Assembly: GCA_900472925.1 (NCBI GenBank)
Contig: UCJU01000004.1
Location: 62,001-126,000, forward strand
Reading direction: 5' to 3'
DNA length: 64,000 nt
DNA from: Hyphomicrobiales bacterium
Lineage (GTDB): Bacteria; Pseudomonadota; Alphaproteobacteria; Rhizobiales; Rhizobiaceae
The notes under the pieces were generated by a model. That model saw nothing but the letters and a program-made list of their open reading frames with translations. It ran no database searches and was not told the origin of the DNA. Made by a program: the position numbers and the translations under genes. The stretch's first letter is position 1; each line of letters begins with the position of its first letter. Of this stretch, positions 1-8,423 are shown piece by piece.

Positions 1-206
1 ATTCACATCTGATTCAATTATTGTGCCGTAGAACAATTTGAAGAAGAACCACGAAATGGCTTGGGCATGATGCCCTGATACTGTCCGGCCTCGATTTCCC
101 CAGAGTGGGGTCCAAATCCCAGACATCGCCACATTAAAAATGAGCCGCTGCCCCGATTATGTACCGCGACCGTACGAGCGTACGATGGCGTCGTCATGGA
201 TTTATT

Positions 207-1973
207 ATGACCAACGAGATTGCACGCCTTTCAAGCCTCAAGAATTTGCGGTTGCTGGATACTCTCCCAAGCGAAAATTTTGATCGGATAACACGGCTTG
301 CAGCCGACATTTTTGGACTTCCGATTGCGGCTGTTTCGTTGACGGATAGCAATCGTCAGTGGTTCAAGTCGAAGGTCGGCGTCGATCACAACGAAATTCC
401 CCGAGAAAAGGCGCCCTGCGCCAATGTGGCCGAGTCGAGAAAGCCATTTGTTATCCGGGATTTTCAGCAGGATGACTGTTTTGCCGACAGCACGCTCGGC
501 TGTGCGGGGATCCGGTTTTACGCGGGTGCGCCGCTGGTCACGGCCGATGGCTTTGGTTTGGGCGCACTTTGCGTGCTGGGAACGGAACCGCGCGATATTA
601 CCGATAAAGAGATTGCAACCTTGTGCGATCTTGCCGCGATGGTCATGGATCAGGTGGAGTTGACGCACGCACTGGGGCGCATCGAGGCCTGCAGCGGTCT
701 TCCGAACCGATTCCAACTCATGAATGATCTGTCGGATTCAGCGTTGCGTGGGGATAAGGGCGACCGCATCATCAGCCTGCTGGATCTTTCACAGACAGAG
801 CAATTCGAACGCCTGTCACGTGTTCTTGGCCCGTCCCATCTCGACACGGTCATCCACGCCGTCTCCTCTCTCTTGAGAGAGCACGTCGGGCTTGACGCAA
901 CGCCCTATCATATCGGGCCGACGCAATTTGCATTTTTTGCCCCTGAAACTTCGGATGTCGAAAGCTATATGATCCTACTCAAGGATCTGCTTTGTGACAT
1001 TGAAGGTAACAGCGACACTCCAATCTCGATGACGCCAGCGATTGGTGTTGTCTCCTACGATCCACAGACGACGGTGCCGGAGGACATCCTTAGATCTCTG
1101 CAAAGCGCGGTTCAGGATGCGCGCGAGAGTGCAGCCAAGATCGAACTTTTTTCTCCGGCAATGGACTTGCGCCACAGACGTAATTTTCGAATTCTCCAGG
1201 ATTTTCGCTCCGCTCTGGCTTCATCGGACCAGCTGTCACTGGTATTTCAGCCGCGCATTGACGTGAGCACAGGTGAGATATTCAGCGCGGAAGCACTGTT
1301 GCGGTGGGACCATCCTGTTCTGGGCCCTATATCGCCGGTCGAATTCATTCCCGTTGTCGAGGCGTCTGCTTTCGCCCGTGAGTTGACCGATTGGGTCATG
1401 GACGAAGCCATCTCCCACATTTCGTCATGGGGTCAGAAAGGCTTGCGTTTTAAGCTTTCTCTCAACCTGTCGGCCCTCAATCTCGAGGAGGGCGACTTTT
1501 TCGAGAGGCTGATGTCGAAGCTCGCCCGGTTCGATGTGGAGCCCAATCAGATTGAGCTGGAACTGACGGAAACCGTCATGATGAAAGAAACCGAAGGCGC
1601 ATTTGGTCTCCTCAACCAGCTGAAGACAGCGGGAGTGCAACTGGCTATCGACGATTTCGGAACCGGCTATAGCAGCCTTGCGTATTTGCAGAAACTACCG
1701 GCAGACGTGGTCAAGATTGACCGTTCCTTCGTGGCAGACATGGAGAACGGTAATCGTGAACGCGTGCTTGTGCGCTCGATGATCGATCTGTCCCACAGCC
1801 TGGGTTACCGTGTCGTCGCCGAGGGTGTGGAGACACAGGAGGCCGCAGACCTTCTGGAAGTGATGGGATGCGACGAAATCCAGGGTTACTGGCTATCGCG
1901 CCCTGTCAGAAGTGACGCGCTGTTTGACTGGCTGATGGAACGCGCGCGACCTGTGGCCCTGTTGGCCGGATAA
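207..1973 (+). CDS. GAF / degenerate GGDEF / EAL cyclic-di-GMP phosphodiesterase
   Basis: Predicted cytoplasmic cyclic-di-GMP-specific phosphodiesterase of 588 residues. A GAF sensor domain lies at about residues 15-150. A GGDEF-like domain follows at about 170-310, but its signature is replaced by IGPTQF, so it is unlikely to make cyclic-di-GMP and may be regulatory. The C-terminal EAL domain (about 330-570) keeps EALLRW near residue 361 and DDFGTGYSS near residue 482, so hydrolysis is plausible. An in-frame ATG exists at 159, but the ATG at 207 begins the conserved-looking region. No transmembrane segment is visible. An intact diguanylate cyclase follows 68 bases downstream, making an opposing enzyme pair. 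The GAF ligand is unknown. Confidence 0.9.
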   Translation: MTNEIARLSSLKNLRLLDTLPSENFDRITRLAADIFGLPIAAVSLTDSNRQWFKSKVGVDHNEIPREKAPCANVAESRKPFVIRDFQQDDCFADSTLGCAGIRFYAGAPLVTADGFGLGALCVLGTEPRDITDKEIATLCDLAAMVMDQVELTHALGRIEACSGLPNRFQLMNDLSDSALRGDKGDRIISLLDLSQTEQFERLSRVLGPSHLDTVIHAVSSLLREHVGLDATPYHIGPTQFAFFAPETSDVESYMILLKDLLCDIEGNSDTPISMTPAIGVVSYDPQTTVPEDILRSLQSAVQDARESAAKIELFSPAMDLRHRRNFRILQDFRSALASSDQLSLVFQPRIDVSTGEIFSAEALLRWDHPVLGPISPVEFIPVVEASAFARELTDWVMDEAISHISSWGQKGLRFKLSLNLSALNLEEGDFFERLMSKLARFDVEPNQIELELTETVMMKETEGAFGLLNQLKTAGVQLAIDDFGTGYSSLAYLQKLPADVVKIDRSFVADMENGNRERVLVRSMIDLSHSLGYRVVAEGVETQEAADLLEVMGCDEIQGYWLSRPVRSDALFDWLMERARPVALLAG

Positions 1974-2041
1974 AATCTCCCTGTGATGCAAATTGTCGTT
2001 TCGCGAAGTCTCTTGGATTGAACCCTAAGAAAGGGCGATGG

Positions 2042-3025
2042 ATGAAACATGTTTTTGAGCGAATGGTTAGTGGCACGCATAGAGTTGACGAGGAACTTCT
2101 GATCATCCTCGACGCCTTGCCGATACCACTTTCCTGGGCCTCGCTGCCCGATGGATATATACGGTTTGTCAATCGCGCTTTCACAAAGGCGTTCGGCTAT
2201 CAGAATGGCCGCTTTGCTACCGTGGATGACTGGATCGACGATACCTATATCGATGAAGCTGAGCGCAAGGACGCGCGGCAGCGTTGGGAGCAACTCTGGA
2301 ATGCTGAAGGCACGGGCATAACGGAAATCGACCCGTTCGAGATACAGGTCAGACATGACAACGGCGAGACCGTGCCTGTGCTCCACAGAGGCATTGTCCT
2401 GCATGATTTCAAGTTGTGCATCGCGACGTTCGAAGATCTCTCGTCGCAAAAACTCGCTGAAAACGCACTCCGGCGCATCGCCTGTGAAGACCCGTTGACA
2501 GGACTGGCCAACAGGCGCGTTCTTCAGGAGAAATGGGATGCGGAGATGGCGAAAAAACAGACGCGTCGGTCACCCGTCATGGCGGCGCTCCTGATGATAG
2601 ATCTCGATAATTTCAAGCCGGTAAATGATTACTTTGGTCACGCCGCAGGTGACGAGATATTGAGAAAAGTAGCCATTCGGCTTCGCCAATCCGTTCGTCA
2701 TGACGATACTGTTGTGAGAATGGGAGGTGACGAATTCGTTATTCTGCTCACCGACCTCGAAGATCAAAGCGTTGCTGAGAAAATATGTCAGAGAATTTCA
2801 GATGCGTTCATCGCGCCTTTCATGGTCCACGGTCAGACGATCAAGGTGGGTGCGACGGTCGGCGCCAGCCTTTACCCCCACCATGCCGACGATCTGGATA
2901 TGCTGCTCCACGCGGCAGACCAGGCGCTTTATCGAATGAAACGCAACGATAAGGACAGCTGGGCATGGTTCGACCATACGCTGGAGGTTGCAAATGATCC
3001 GCAGCGTCTGGCCAGCGTGATGTGA
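2042..3025 (+). CDS. PAS-GGDEF diguanylate cyclase
   Basis: Predicted to make cyclic-di-GMP from two GTP. A PAS-like domain occupies roughly residues 20-130 and a GGDEF domain about 150-315. The catalytic GGDEF is intact near residue 228 (VRMGGDEFVIL). RHDD lies five residues before it, which matches the RxxD product-inhibition site. I chose the ATG at 2042 because AAGGG lies just upstream; an in-frame TTG at 2018 is a weaker alternative. The protein lacks membrane segments and probably reads a soluble signal through PAS. It follows the EAL-domain gene in the same direction and may be co-transcribed. The specific signal is not evident. Confidence 0.9.
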   Translation: MKHVFERMVSGTHRVDEELLIILDALPIPLSWASLPDGYIRFVNRAFTKAFGYQNGRFATVDDWIDDTYIDEAERKDARQRWEQLWNAEGTGITEIDPFEIQVRHDNGETVPVLHRGIVLHDFKLCIATFEDLSSQKLAENALRRIACEDPLTGLANRRVLQEKWDAEMAKKQTRRSPVMAALLMIDLDNFKPVNDYFGHAAGDEILRKVAIRLRQSVRHDDTVVRMGGDEFVILLTDLEDQSVAEKICQRISDAFIAPFMVHGQTIKVGATVGASLYPHHADDLDMLLHAADQALYRMKRNDKDSWAWFDHTLEVANDPQRLASVM

Positions 3026-3178
3026 GGGGTTTTTCCAAAAGACACACGTTGAATGATCAGTTTTAACACTTGACGGTTGTCTGTTTGCAGTGGAACGTCC
3101 CCATCTGGTTGCGTCATTCTGATGAGCCAGGGCCAAATGGCCATCGAAGCATATCAACGCTGATCCAGGAGGCCGATC

Positions 3179-4657
3179 ATTCGAATTCTTCTGATCAACC
3201 CGCCTTATATTTCGCTGACATCACGTGGCGTCGGCCATCAAATTCCCTTCGGCCTTCTCTCTATCGGAGGGCCGCTTCTGGACGCGGGCCATGAGGTCAA
3301 GCTGCTCGACGCCGAAAGGCATCATATGGGGCGTGCCGACATAGAGAAAGAAGTTACAAAATTTCAGCCCCATATCGTCATGACGGGGCATTCCGGGTCG
3401 ACGCCCGCGCATCCCGCATGTTTATTGGTGCTGGAGGCTGCCCGTTCAGCCTGTCCTGACACGCTGGCCGTTTATGGTGGAGTTTACCCGACCTATCATG
3501 CAAAGGATATTCTTTCCCGCCATTCATTCGTTGACGCCATCGTTCGCGGCGAAGGCGAGGCTGTGGCGTTGGACCTTGTGCGTGCGGTAGCCGATGGTGC
3601 ACCGCTCGATGGTGTAAAAGGACTAAGCTTTCGCTCAGCAGAAAACGAGTTTCGCGAAAACGCGCCCGCTCTCGTCATCAGTGACCTCAATCTCTGGCGG
3701 GTCGGTTGGGAGTTGATCGAGGACTGGGATCTCTATCAATGTTTTGGGCTTGGTCGCGCCGCCATCGTTCAATTTTCCCGCGGCTGTCCGCACCGTTGTT
3801 CCTATTGCGGCCAATATCAGTTTTGGTCGAAGTGGCGTTATCGGGAGCCCAAGGCCGTAGCGGCCGAAATCGCTTGGCTTCATCGACAGCACGGCGTGAA
3901 TTTCGTTGATCTTGCGGATGAAAATCCCACTTCGTCCAAAAGGCTTTGGCGTGAGTTCTTGCAGGCAATGGCAGACGAAAACGTCCCCGTTCGACTCTTC
4001 GCGACAATTCGGGCCACAGATATTGTTCGTGACGCGGACCTGCTTGCATTGATGAAGAAGGCAGGCATGATCTGCGTTCTCATGGGTATCGAGACCACCG
4101 ATGCGGAGACGCTTGTCTCCATTCGAAAGGGATCGACGGTCCGGGAGGATCAAAAAGCCGTGGAGTTGTTGCGCGAACACGGCATCCTGTCGATGCTGGG
4201 CCACATCGTCGGTTTCGAAGAAGAGCGGTTTGCTGATTATGCCAGGGCCATCCGCCAGGTCTCGATCTACGATCCGGATCTCGTTAATGCGATGTATGTC
4301 ACGCCGCACAGATGGTCAGACTGGGCAGCGGAAAACGGTGAGCGCAAGGTCATTCAGAAAGACCATGCCAAATGGGATTATCGCAATCAGCTTTTGGCCT
4401 CACGTCACTTGTCTGCCAAAGCAATTTTCTGGCTCGTGAAGCTGATGGAGCTTGTTGTCCATGCGCGACCACGAGCGCTGTGGCGTATTCTGTTCCACAA
4501 AGACCGTGAACTCAGAGCGCATTTGCGGTGGTGTTTCCGATTTTCATTTCGCGTGTGGCGGGCCGAAGTGACGGAATTCGTCAGGCGGCCGCCGGACGAG
4601 CGCACGACACTGACTTTGGCGGAATGGTTTGGACGGGCGCGCGGCGAGGCCAAATAA
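3179..4657 (+). CDS. B12-binding-domain radical SAM protein, apparent AUU start
   Basis: Radical SAM enzyme with an N-terminal cobalamin-binding-type domain (about residues 1-150) and the [4Fe-4S]-binding CPHRCSYC motif (C-x3-C-x2-C) near residues 203-210. The overall architecture resembles the BchE / P-methylase class; the substrate is unknown. The first in-frame ATG (3326) would remove the first strand of the Rossmann domain. Upstream of it the frame stays open to a TGA at 3161 and encodes IRILLINPPY, a typical start for this family. AGGAGG (3167-3172) lies 6 bases before ATT at 3179, and no ATG, GTG or TTG lies between the TGA and that point. I therefore take ATT as the start, giving 492 residues. 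The basic, hydrophobic C-terminus is also typical of this class. No partner genes reveal the pathway. Confidence 0.8.
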   Translation: MRILLINPPYISLTSRGVGHQIPFGLLSIGGPLLDAGHEVKLLDAERHHMGRADIEKEVTKFQPHIVMTGHSGSTPAHPACLLVLEAARSACPDTLAVYGGVYPTYHAKDILSRHSFVDAIVRGEGEAVALDLVRAVADGAPLDGVKGLSFRSAENEFRENAPALVISDLNLWRVGWELIEDWDLYQCFGLGRAAIVQFSRGCPHRCSYCGQYQFWSKWRYREPKAVAAEIAWLHRQHGVNFVDLADENPTSSKRLWREFLQAMADENVPVRLFATIRATDIVRDADLLALMKKAGMICVLMGIETTDAETLVSIRKGSTVREDQKAVELLREHGILSMLGHIVGFEEERFADYARAIRQVSIYDPDLVNAMYVTPHRWSDWAAENGERKVIQKDHAKWDYRNQLLASRHLSAKAIFWLVKLMELVVHARPRALWRILFHKDRELRAHLRWCFRFSFRVWRAEVTEFVRRPPDERTTLTLAEWFGRARGEAK

Positions 4658-4934
4658 GGTTATTTTCCTTCGCCCAAGCTGGGTTCTACGCGGCCCGTTC
4701 CTAGATGCTCAAGGGGATCGTGATTGCGTTCTTTCTGCTTTCTTGCTTCGCAGGGCCTGTCGATAAGATGTTGCATCGCTGAAAATATTCGATATTTAAG
4801 GTGCATCACCACGGACCCGGTGAGATTCCGGGTGGCTCTTCTGGCCGCCGATCCGCCAGACAACGCAATAACTGCATGCCCTTTAAATGATCGCTCTTGA
4901 GAGCGCATTCGCATGCCTTGCGGGACTTCATCAT

Positions 4935-6401
4935 ATGCAATTCACGTCTATTCGTCGGGATTGGTTTGCCAATCCAACTCGAGAAATGCTCGCCGGAGCG
5001 GTTGCGACCTTCGCGCTGATACCGGAGGTCATCGCATTTTCCTTTGTCGCAGGTGTCGATCCTCAGGTCGGCCTGTTCGCCTCCTTCGTTATCGGTATCG
5101 TCATAGCCTTCACGGGTGGCCGCCCTGCTATGATTTCGGCTGCCGCCGGTTCCGTCGCGCTTGTCGCGGCCCCGCTGGTTCACACACATGGACTGGCTTA
5201 TCTGTTTGCCGCCGGCTTGCTTGCCGGTGTGCTGCAAGTGCTGTTCGGGTTGCTCCGACTTGGCGTCCTGATGCGCTTCGTTTCGAAATCTGTTCGCACG
5301 GGTTTCGTCAATGCCTTGGCTATCCTCATTTTCGGTGCGCAGCTTCCGCACATTATCGGAGGGGATTGGCTGGCTTACGGCATGCTGGCCGCGGGGCTCG
5401 CCATCATCTATCTCGTTCCTCTGTTGACCAAGGCTATTCCGTCACCCTTGATCTGCATCCTCGTTCTGACCGCTGCATCCATGTCGTTGCAACTCCCGGT
5501 CATGACCATCGCAGACCTGGGCAAGCTGCCGGATAGTCTTCCGATCTTCGGTTGGCCAGCGGTGCCAATGACCCTGGAGACGCTTAAAATCATTGCAGGC
5601 CCAGCACTTGCCATTGCCATGGTTGGACTGCTCGAATCCATGATGACGGCAAGCGTCGTTGACGATCTTACAGGAACGCCTAGCTCGAAAAACCGGGAGT
5701 GTACGGGGCTTGGAATCGCCAACATGGCTGCAAGCCTGTTCGGCGGCATAGCAGGGTGCGGCATGATCGGTCAGACGGTCAGCAACGTCAAATATGGCGG
5801 GCGCGGTCGACTTTCCACCCTGTTCGCAGGTGCGTTTTTGCTGATCCTGATGGTTCTCCTGAAGCCTTGGGTCTCACAGGTTCCTGTCGCAGCGCTGGTT
5901 GCGATCATGGTCATGGTATCCATCGATACATTCGACTGGTCATCCCTGAAAACACTCGTCGTCCATCCCAAGATGTCGAGTGTCGTCATGCTCGTGACCG
6001 TTCTCGTCACGGTGGTGAGCGCCAATCTTGCTCTGGGCGTGACCGTCGGCGTCCTTCTCAGCGGCGTATTCTTCACATTCAAAGTTGCACGATTGTTGCA
6101 GGTCGAGACGGACAGAAACGATGGTGCGCGGCGTTTGACCTATCGGGTCTCGGGGCAGGTGTTCTTCGCTTCGGCAGACGTTTTTGTCGATGCTTTCGAC
6201 ATCGAAGAGGCCGATGGCATGAGTGTCCTGATCGATGTGTCCCAGGCACATTTTTGGGACATTACGGCGGTTGCCGCCCTCGAAAAAGTGGTTGATCGTT
6301 TCAACACGCACGACATTCCGGTGACGGTGATTGGTGTCAATGACGCCAGCGCCACGCTGATTGGAAGCCTCAACGGCGGGGTCAGCCTCAAAGATATTTG
6401 A
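4935..6401 (+). CDS. SulP-family anion transporter with STAS domain
   Basis: Inner-membrane anion transporter of 488 residues in the SulP/SLC26 family, which moves sulfate, bicarbonate or other anions. About ten to fourteen hydrophobic segments cover residues 10-385, and a C-terminal STAS domain follows (about 395-485, beginning around TYRVSGQVFFASADVF). The N-terminal segment GAVATFALIPEVIAFSFVAG is typical of the first transmembrane helix of this family. The ATG at 4935 is preferred over 4887 because the residues between them do not look conserved; the ribosome-binding site is weak either way. Substrate cannot be read from the sequence. A strong hairpin follows the gene. Confidence 0.88.
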   Translation: MQFTSIRRDWFANPTREMLAGAVATFALIPEVIAFSFVAGVDPQVGLFASFVIGIVIAFTGGRPAMISAAAGSVALVAAPLVHTHGLAYLFAAGLLAGVLQVLFGLLRLGVLMRFVSKSVRTGFVNALAILIFGAQLPHIIGGDWLAYGMLAAGLAIIYLVPLLTKAIPSPLICILVLTAASMSLQLPVMTIADLGKLPDSLPIFGWPAVPMTLETLKIIAGPALAIAMVGLLESMMTASVVDDLTGTPSSKNRECTGLGIANMAASLFGGIAGCGMIGQTVSNVKYGGRGRLSTLFAGAFLLILMVLLKPWVSQVPVAALVAIMVMVSIDTFDWSSLKTLVVHPKMSSVVMLVTVLVTVVSANLALGVTVGVLLSGVFFTFKVARLLQVETDRNDGARRLTYRVSGQVFFASADVFVDAFDIEEADGMSVLIDVSQAHFWDITAVAALEKVVDRFNTHDIPVTVIGVNDASATLIGSLNGGVSLKDI

Positions 6402-6459
6402 GCTGGGAAACCTCCACTCAAAACACCGAATGTCCTGATCCAAAACAGGCACGAAATCT

Positions 6460-6496
6460 TTTCGCCGCCACCGCTCTCCAGGGCGTGGCGGCGAAA
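6460..6496. terminator. 12-bp hairpin after the SulP gene
   Basis: Perfect inverted repeat: TTTCGCCGCCAC at 6460-6471 and its complement at 6485-6496, with a 13-base loop. It starts 59 bases after the SulP stop codon. The 3' flank is only moderately T-rich (CTTCGTTTG), so a terminator role is likely but not certain. Confidence 0.6.
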
Positions 6497-6689
6497 CTTC
6501 GTTTGTCAGCGTGCGGGTCATGTCGCACCGCTGCGACATGGCCGGAGATGACCCAGCACAGCTCCTTCGCTAGCTATCTGTCTGTGAATGCTGAATTTAT
6601 CGGCATTTACTCTGCTGAATAAGAGGCATCTGCCCACTCAAAATGCGCCCGCGAAAAACAGACGGGCAGCCTTCGAAAAGTGGCTTTAC

Positions 6690-6706
6690 AAATGATATAA
6701 AGTGAT
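6690..6706 (+). promoter_or_regulatory. Candidate GntR operator for the catabolic operon
   Basis: AAATGATATAAAGTGAT matches, at 13 of 17 positions, the complement of 19385-19401, which sits in a palindrome upstream of the GntR-type regulator gene. It overlaps a likely -10 region (TATAAAG) about 90 bases before the first operon gene. The match is read by eye and its function is inferred. Confidence 0.45.
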
Positions 6707-6796
6707 AACAATAGAAAGAATAAAGCGTCCTCTTTGCTGAGGAAGCGGCCTGCGCGTCGGGCCGTGTGAAGAGGCGCCGTGCATAGGAGGTTGTTT

Positions 6797-7474
6797 ATGG
6801 AAATGTCATCGCTCACCGCCCGTCAACTGTACGAGCAGGCCAAAGCCAACCCCACGCGCAAACGATTTGGGTTCGGTCGCAAGCCGATGCTGATCAATAT
6901 CGATTTGCAATGTGCATATACATCTCTCGGCGAATTTGTCTCCGCTTACGAGACCGACCCTCGGCAGCTCGAATACGTCAACACGCTTTCAAATCTCGCC
7001 CGCAACAAGGGCCTCCCGGTAACCTGGACCTACGTGGCTTACATGGAATCGGGTGAGGATTGCGGTGTCTGGGGTACGCGCACCAACACGCCGGATTCCT
7101 TGCAAAACATCAAAGTCGGTTCGCGCAGAGCCGAGTTCGATTCCCGTCTGGAGATCGATCATGTCAAGGACATCATTATCAACAAGCGCATGGCATCTCC
7201 TTTTCACGAGACCAATCTACAATCGCTGATGGTCTGGCACCAGTGCGACACGGTGGTCCTGACCGGTGGATCGACATCGGGCTGCATCCGCGCCTGTGTG
7301 GTGGATTCGATTTCGCGCGGCTACCGCGTCATCGTTCCCGAGGAATGCGTGGCGGACAAACATGAGAGCCCGCATTTCGCCAATCTCTACGATATCTCCG
7401 TGAAGTACGGCGACGTTGTTCCGGTGTCGGACGCAATTGCCTGGTATGAGGCCTATCAGCCGGAGGTGCGCTGA
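6797..7474 (+). CDS. Isochorismatase-family amidohydrolase (maleamate/half-amide amidase-like)
   Basis: Cysteine hydrolase of 225 residues in the isochorismatase superfamily. The family triad is visible as D36 (LINIDLQCAY), K130 (IIINKRMASPF) and C163 (TSGCIRACVVDS). Members such as maleamate amidase and N-carbamoylsarcosine amidase hydrolyse a terminal amide to acid plus ammonia, and the sequence resembles that branch more than true isochorismatases. AGGAGG (6785-6790) is 6 bases before the chosen ATG. It is the first gene of a long operon; the next gene starts 1 base after its stop. With the PuuE-type genes behind it, a role in hydrolysing the half-amide formed by imide ring opening is inferred. 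Exact substrate unknown. Confidence 0.85.
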   Translation: MEMSSLTARQLYEQAKANPTRKRFGFGRKPMLINIDLQCAYTSLGEFVSAYETDPRQLEYVNTLSNLARNKGLPVTWTYVAYMESGEDCGVWGTRTNTPDSLQNIKVGSRRAEFDSRLEIDHVKDIIINKRMASPFHETNLQSLMVWHQCDTVVLTGGSTSGCIRACVVDSISRGYRVIVPEECVADKHESPHFANLYDISVKYGDVVPVSDAIAWYEAYQPEVR

Positions 7475-7475
7475 G

Positions 7476-8423
7476 ATGGCTGCCGAAGCAAGCGAGATGA
7501 AGTCGGATCTGGGGCTTTACGATTACCTGCCCTGGCCGAACCGCCCAAAGATCACCTGGCCCGGCAATAAAAAGATCGCAGTCTGGATCGCGCCGAATAT
7601 CGAGTTCTACGAATACAATCCGCCAAACAACCCGACCCGCACGCCTTGGGCGCGGCCAAACCCGGATGTTCTGCAATATTCCCATCGCGATTACGGCAAC
7701 CGCGCCGGTTGGCAGCGGATGATGGCGGCAATGGACAAGGCTGGTTTTCGCGGCTCCGTTTCGCTCAATGTCGCCCTGTGCGATCATCACCCTGAAATCA
7801 TCAAGGCCTGTGCGGATCGCGGCTGGGAGTTCTTTTCCCACGGCATCTACAACACGCGTTATGTCTATAATCTCGATATCGAGCAGGAACGCGCCGTTAT
7901 CCGCGATGCCTTCGATACGGTGCGCAAACATACCGGTCAGGAACTGGCTGGATGGCTTTCGCCAGCGCTGTCAAACAATTTCTGGACGATGGATATTCTC
8001 TCAGAGGCGGGCATTCAGTACACCTGCGACATGTTCCATGATGACCAGCCAATGCCGGTCAAGGTCAAGTCCGGCAAGCTGATCTCGATGCCATACTCGC
8101 TCGAAATGAATGATGTCATCGTCTACAACAGCCAGAAGGTCACGCCGCGCCATTACGGTGAAATCATCAAGCGGCAGTTCGATCAGCTCTACAAGGAAGG
8201 CGAGGAGAGCGGCACTGTGATGTGCATTCCGCTTCACCCTTATCTCGTCGGACAGCCGCATCGCATCGACGCCTTTGCCGAAGCCATCGAATGTATCGCG
8301 GGGCATGAAGGCGTATGGCAGACAACAGGTCGCGAAATCGCCGCTGCCTATCACGCCAGCGGTGCCTATGACGCTATGAGCGCTGCCATGGTTGCCCACA
8401 ATTCCGGGAAGGGAGCGCGCTGA
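7476..8423 (+). CDS. Polysaccharide-deacetylase-fold hydrolase, PuuE/imidase type (paralogue 1)
   Basis: A 315-residue protein of the NodB-fold branch that contains PuuE allantoinase and bacterial cyclic-imide hydrolases, enzymes that open cyclic amides. Family features are YSHRDYGNRAGWQRMM, SHGIYNTRYVYN and LHPYLVGQPHRI. No signal peptide is present, so it acts in the cytoplasm, which argues against polysaccharide deacetylation. It shares fold and length with the next gene but differs in the presumed metal-site loop: HGIYNTR here versus HGLDMGKVHH there. The ATG at 7476 directly follows the previous stop. The stop codon overlaps the next start by one base, suggesting translational coupling and perhaps a joint complex. 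Substrate inferred only. Confidence 0.85.
   Translation: MAAEASEMKSDLGLYDYLPWPNRPKITWPGNKKIAVWIAPNIEFYEYNPPNNPTRTPWARPNPDVLQYSHRDYGNRAGWQRMMAAMDKAGFRGSVSLNVALCDHHPEIIKACADRGWEFFSHGIYNTRYVYNLDIEQERAVIRDAFDTVRKHTGQELAGWLSPALSNNFWTMDILSEAGIQYTCDMFHDDQPMPVKVKSGKLISMPYSLEMNDVIVYNSQKVTPRHYGEIIKRQFDQLYKEGEESGTVMCIPLHPYLVGQPHRIDAFAEAIECIAGHEGVWQTTGREIAAAYHASGAYDAMSAAMVAHNSGKGAR

Larger units (their letters stand above)
6402..6796. other. Regulatory intergenic region before the imide-type operon
   Basis: No gene is seen here. It holds the SulP hairpin (6460-6496), a second perfect palindrome (CATGTCGCA at 6519-6527 with TGCGACATG at 6532-6540), an AT-rich patch around 6685-6720 with TATAAAG, and the operator-like motif at 6690-6706. 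The promoter for the downstream operon most likely lies in the AT-rich patch. Confidence 0.6.

Noticed and set aside
90-135. tRNA-like 3' end (GGGTCCAAATCCC followed by CGCCACA)
   Set aside because: The T-arm does not pair properly and no anticodon arm or acceptor 5' strand is found upstream.
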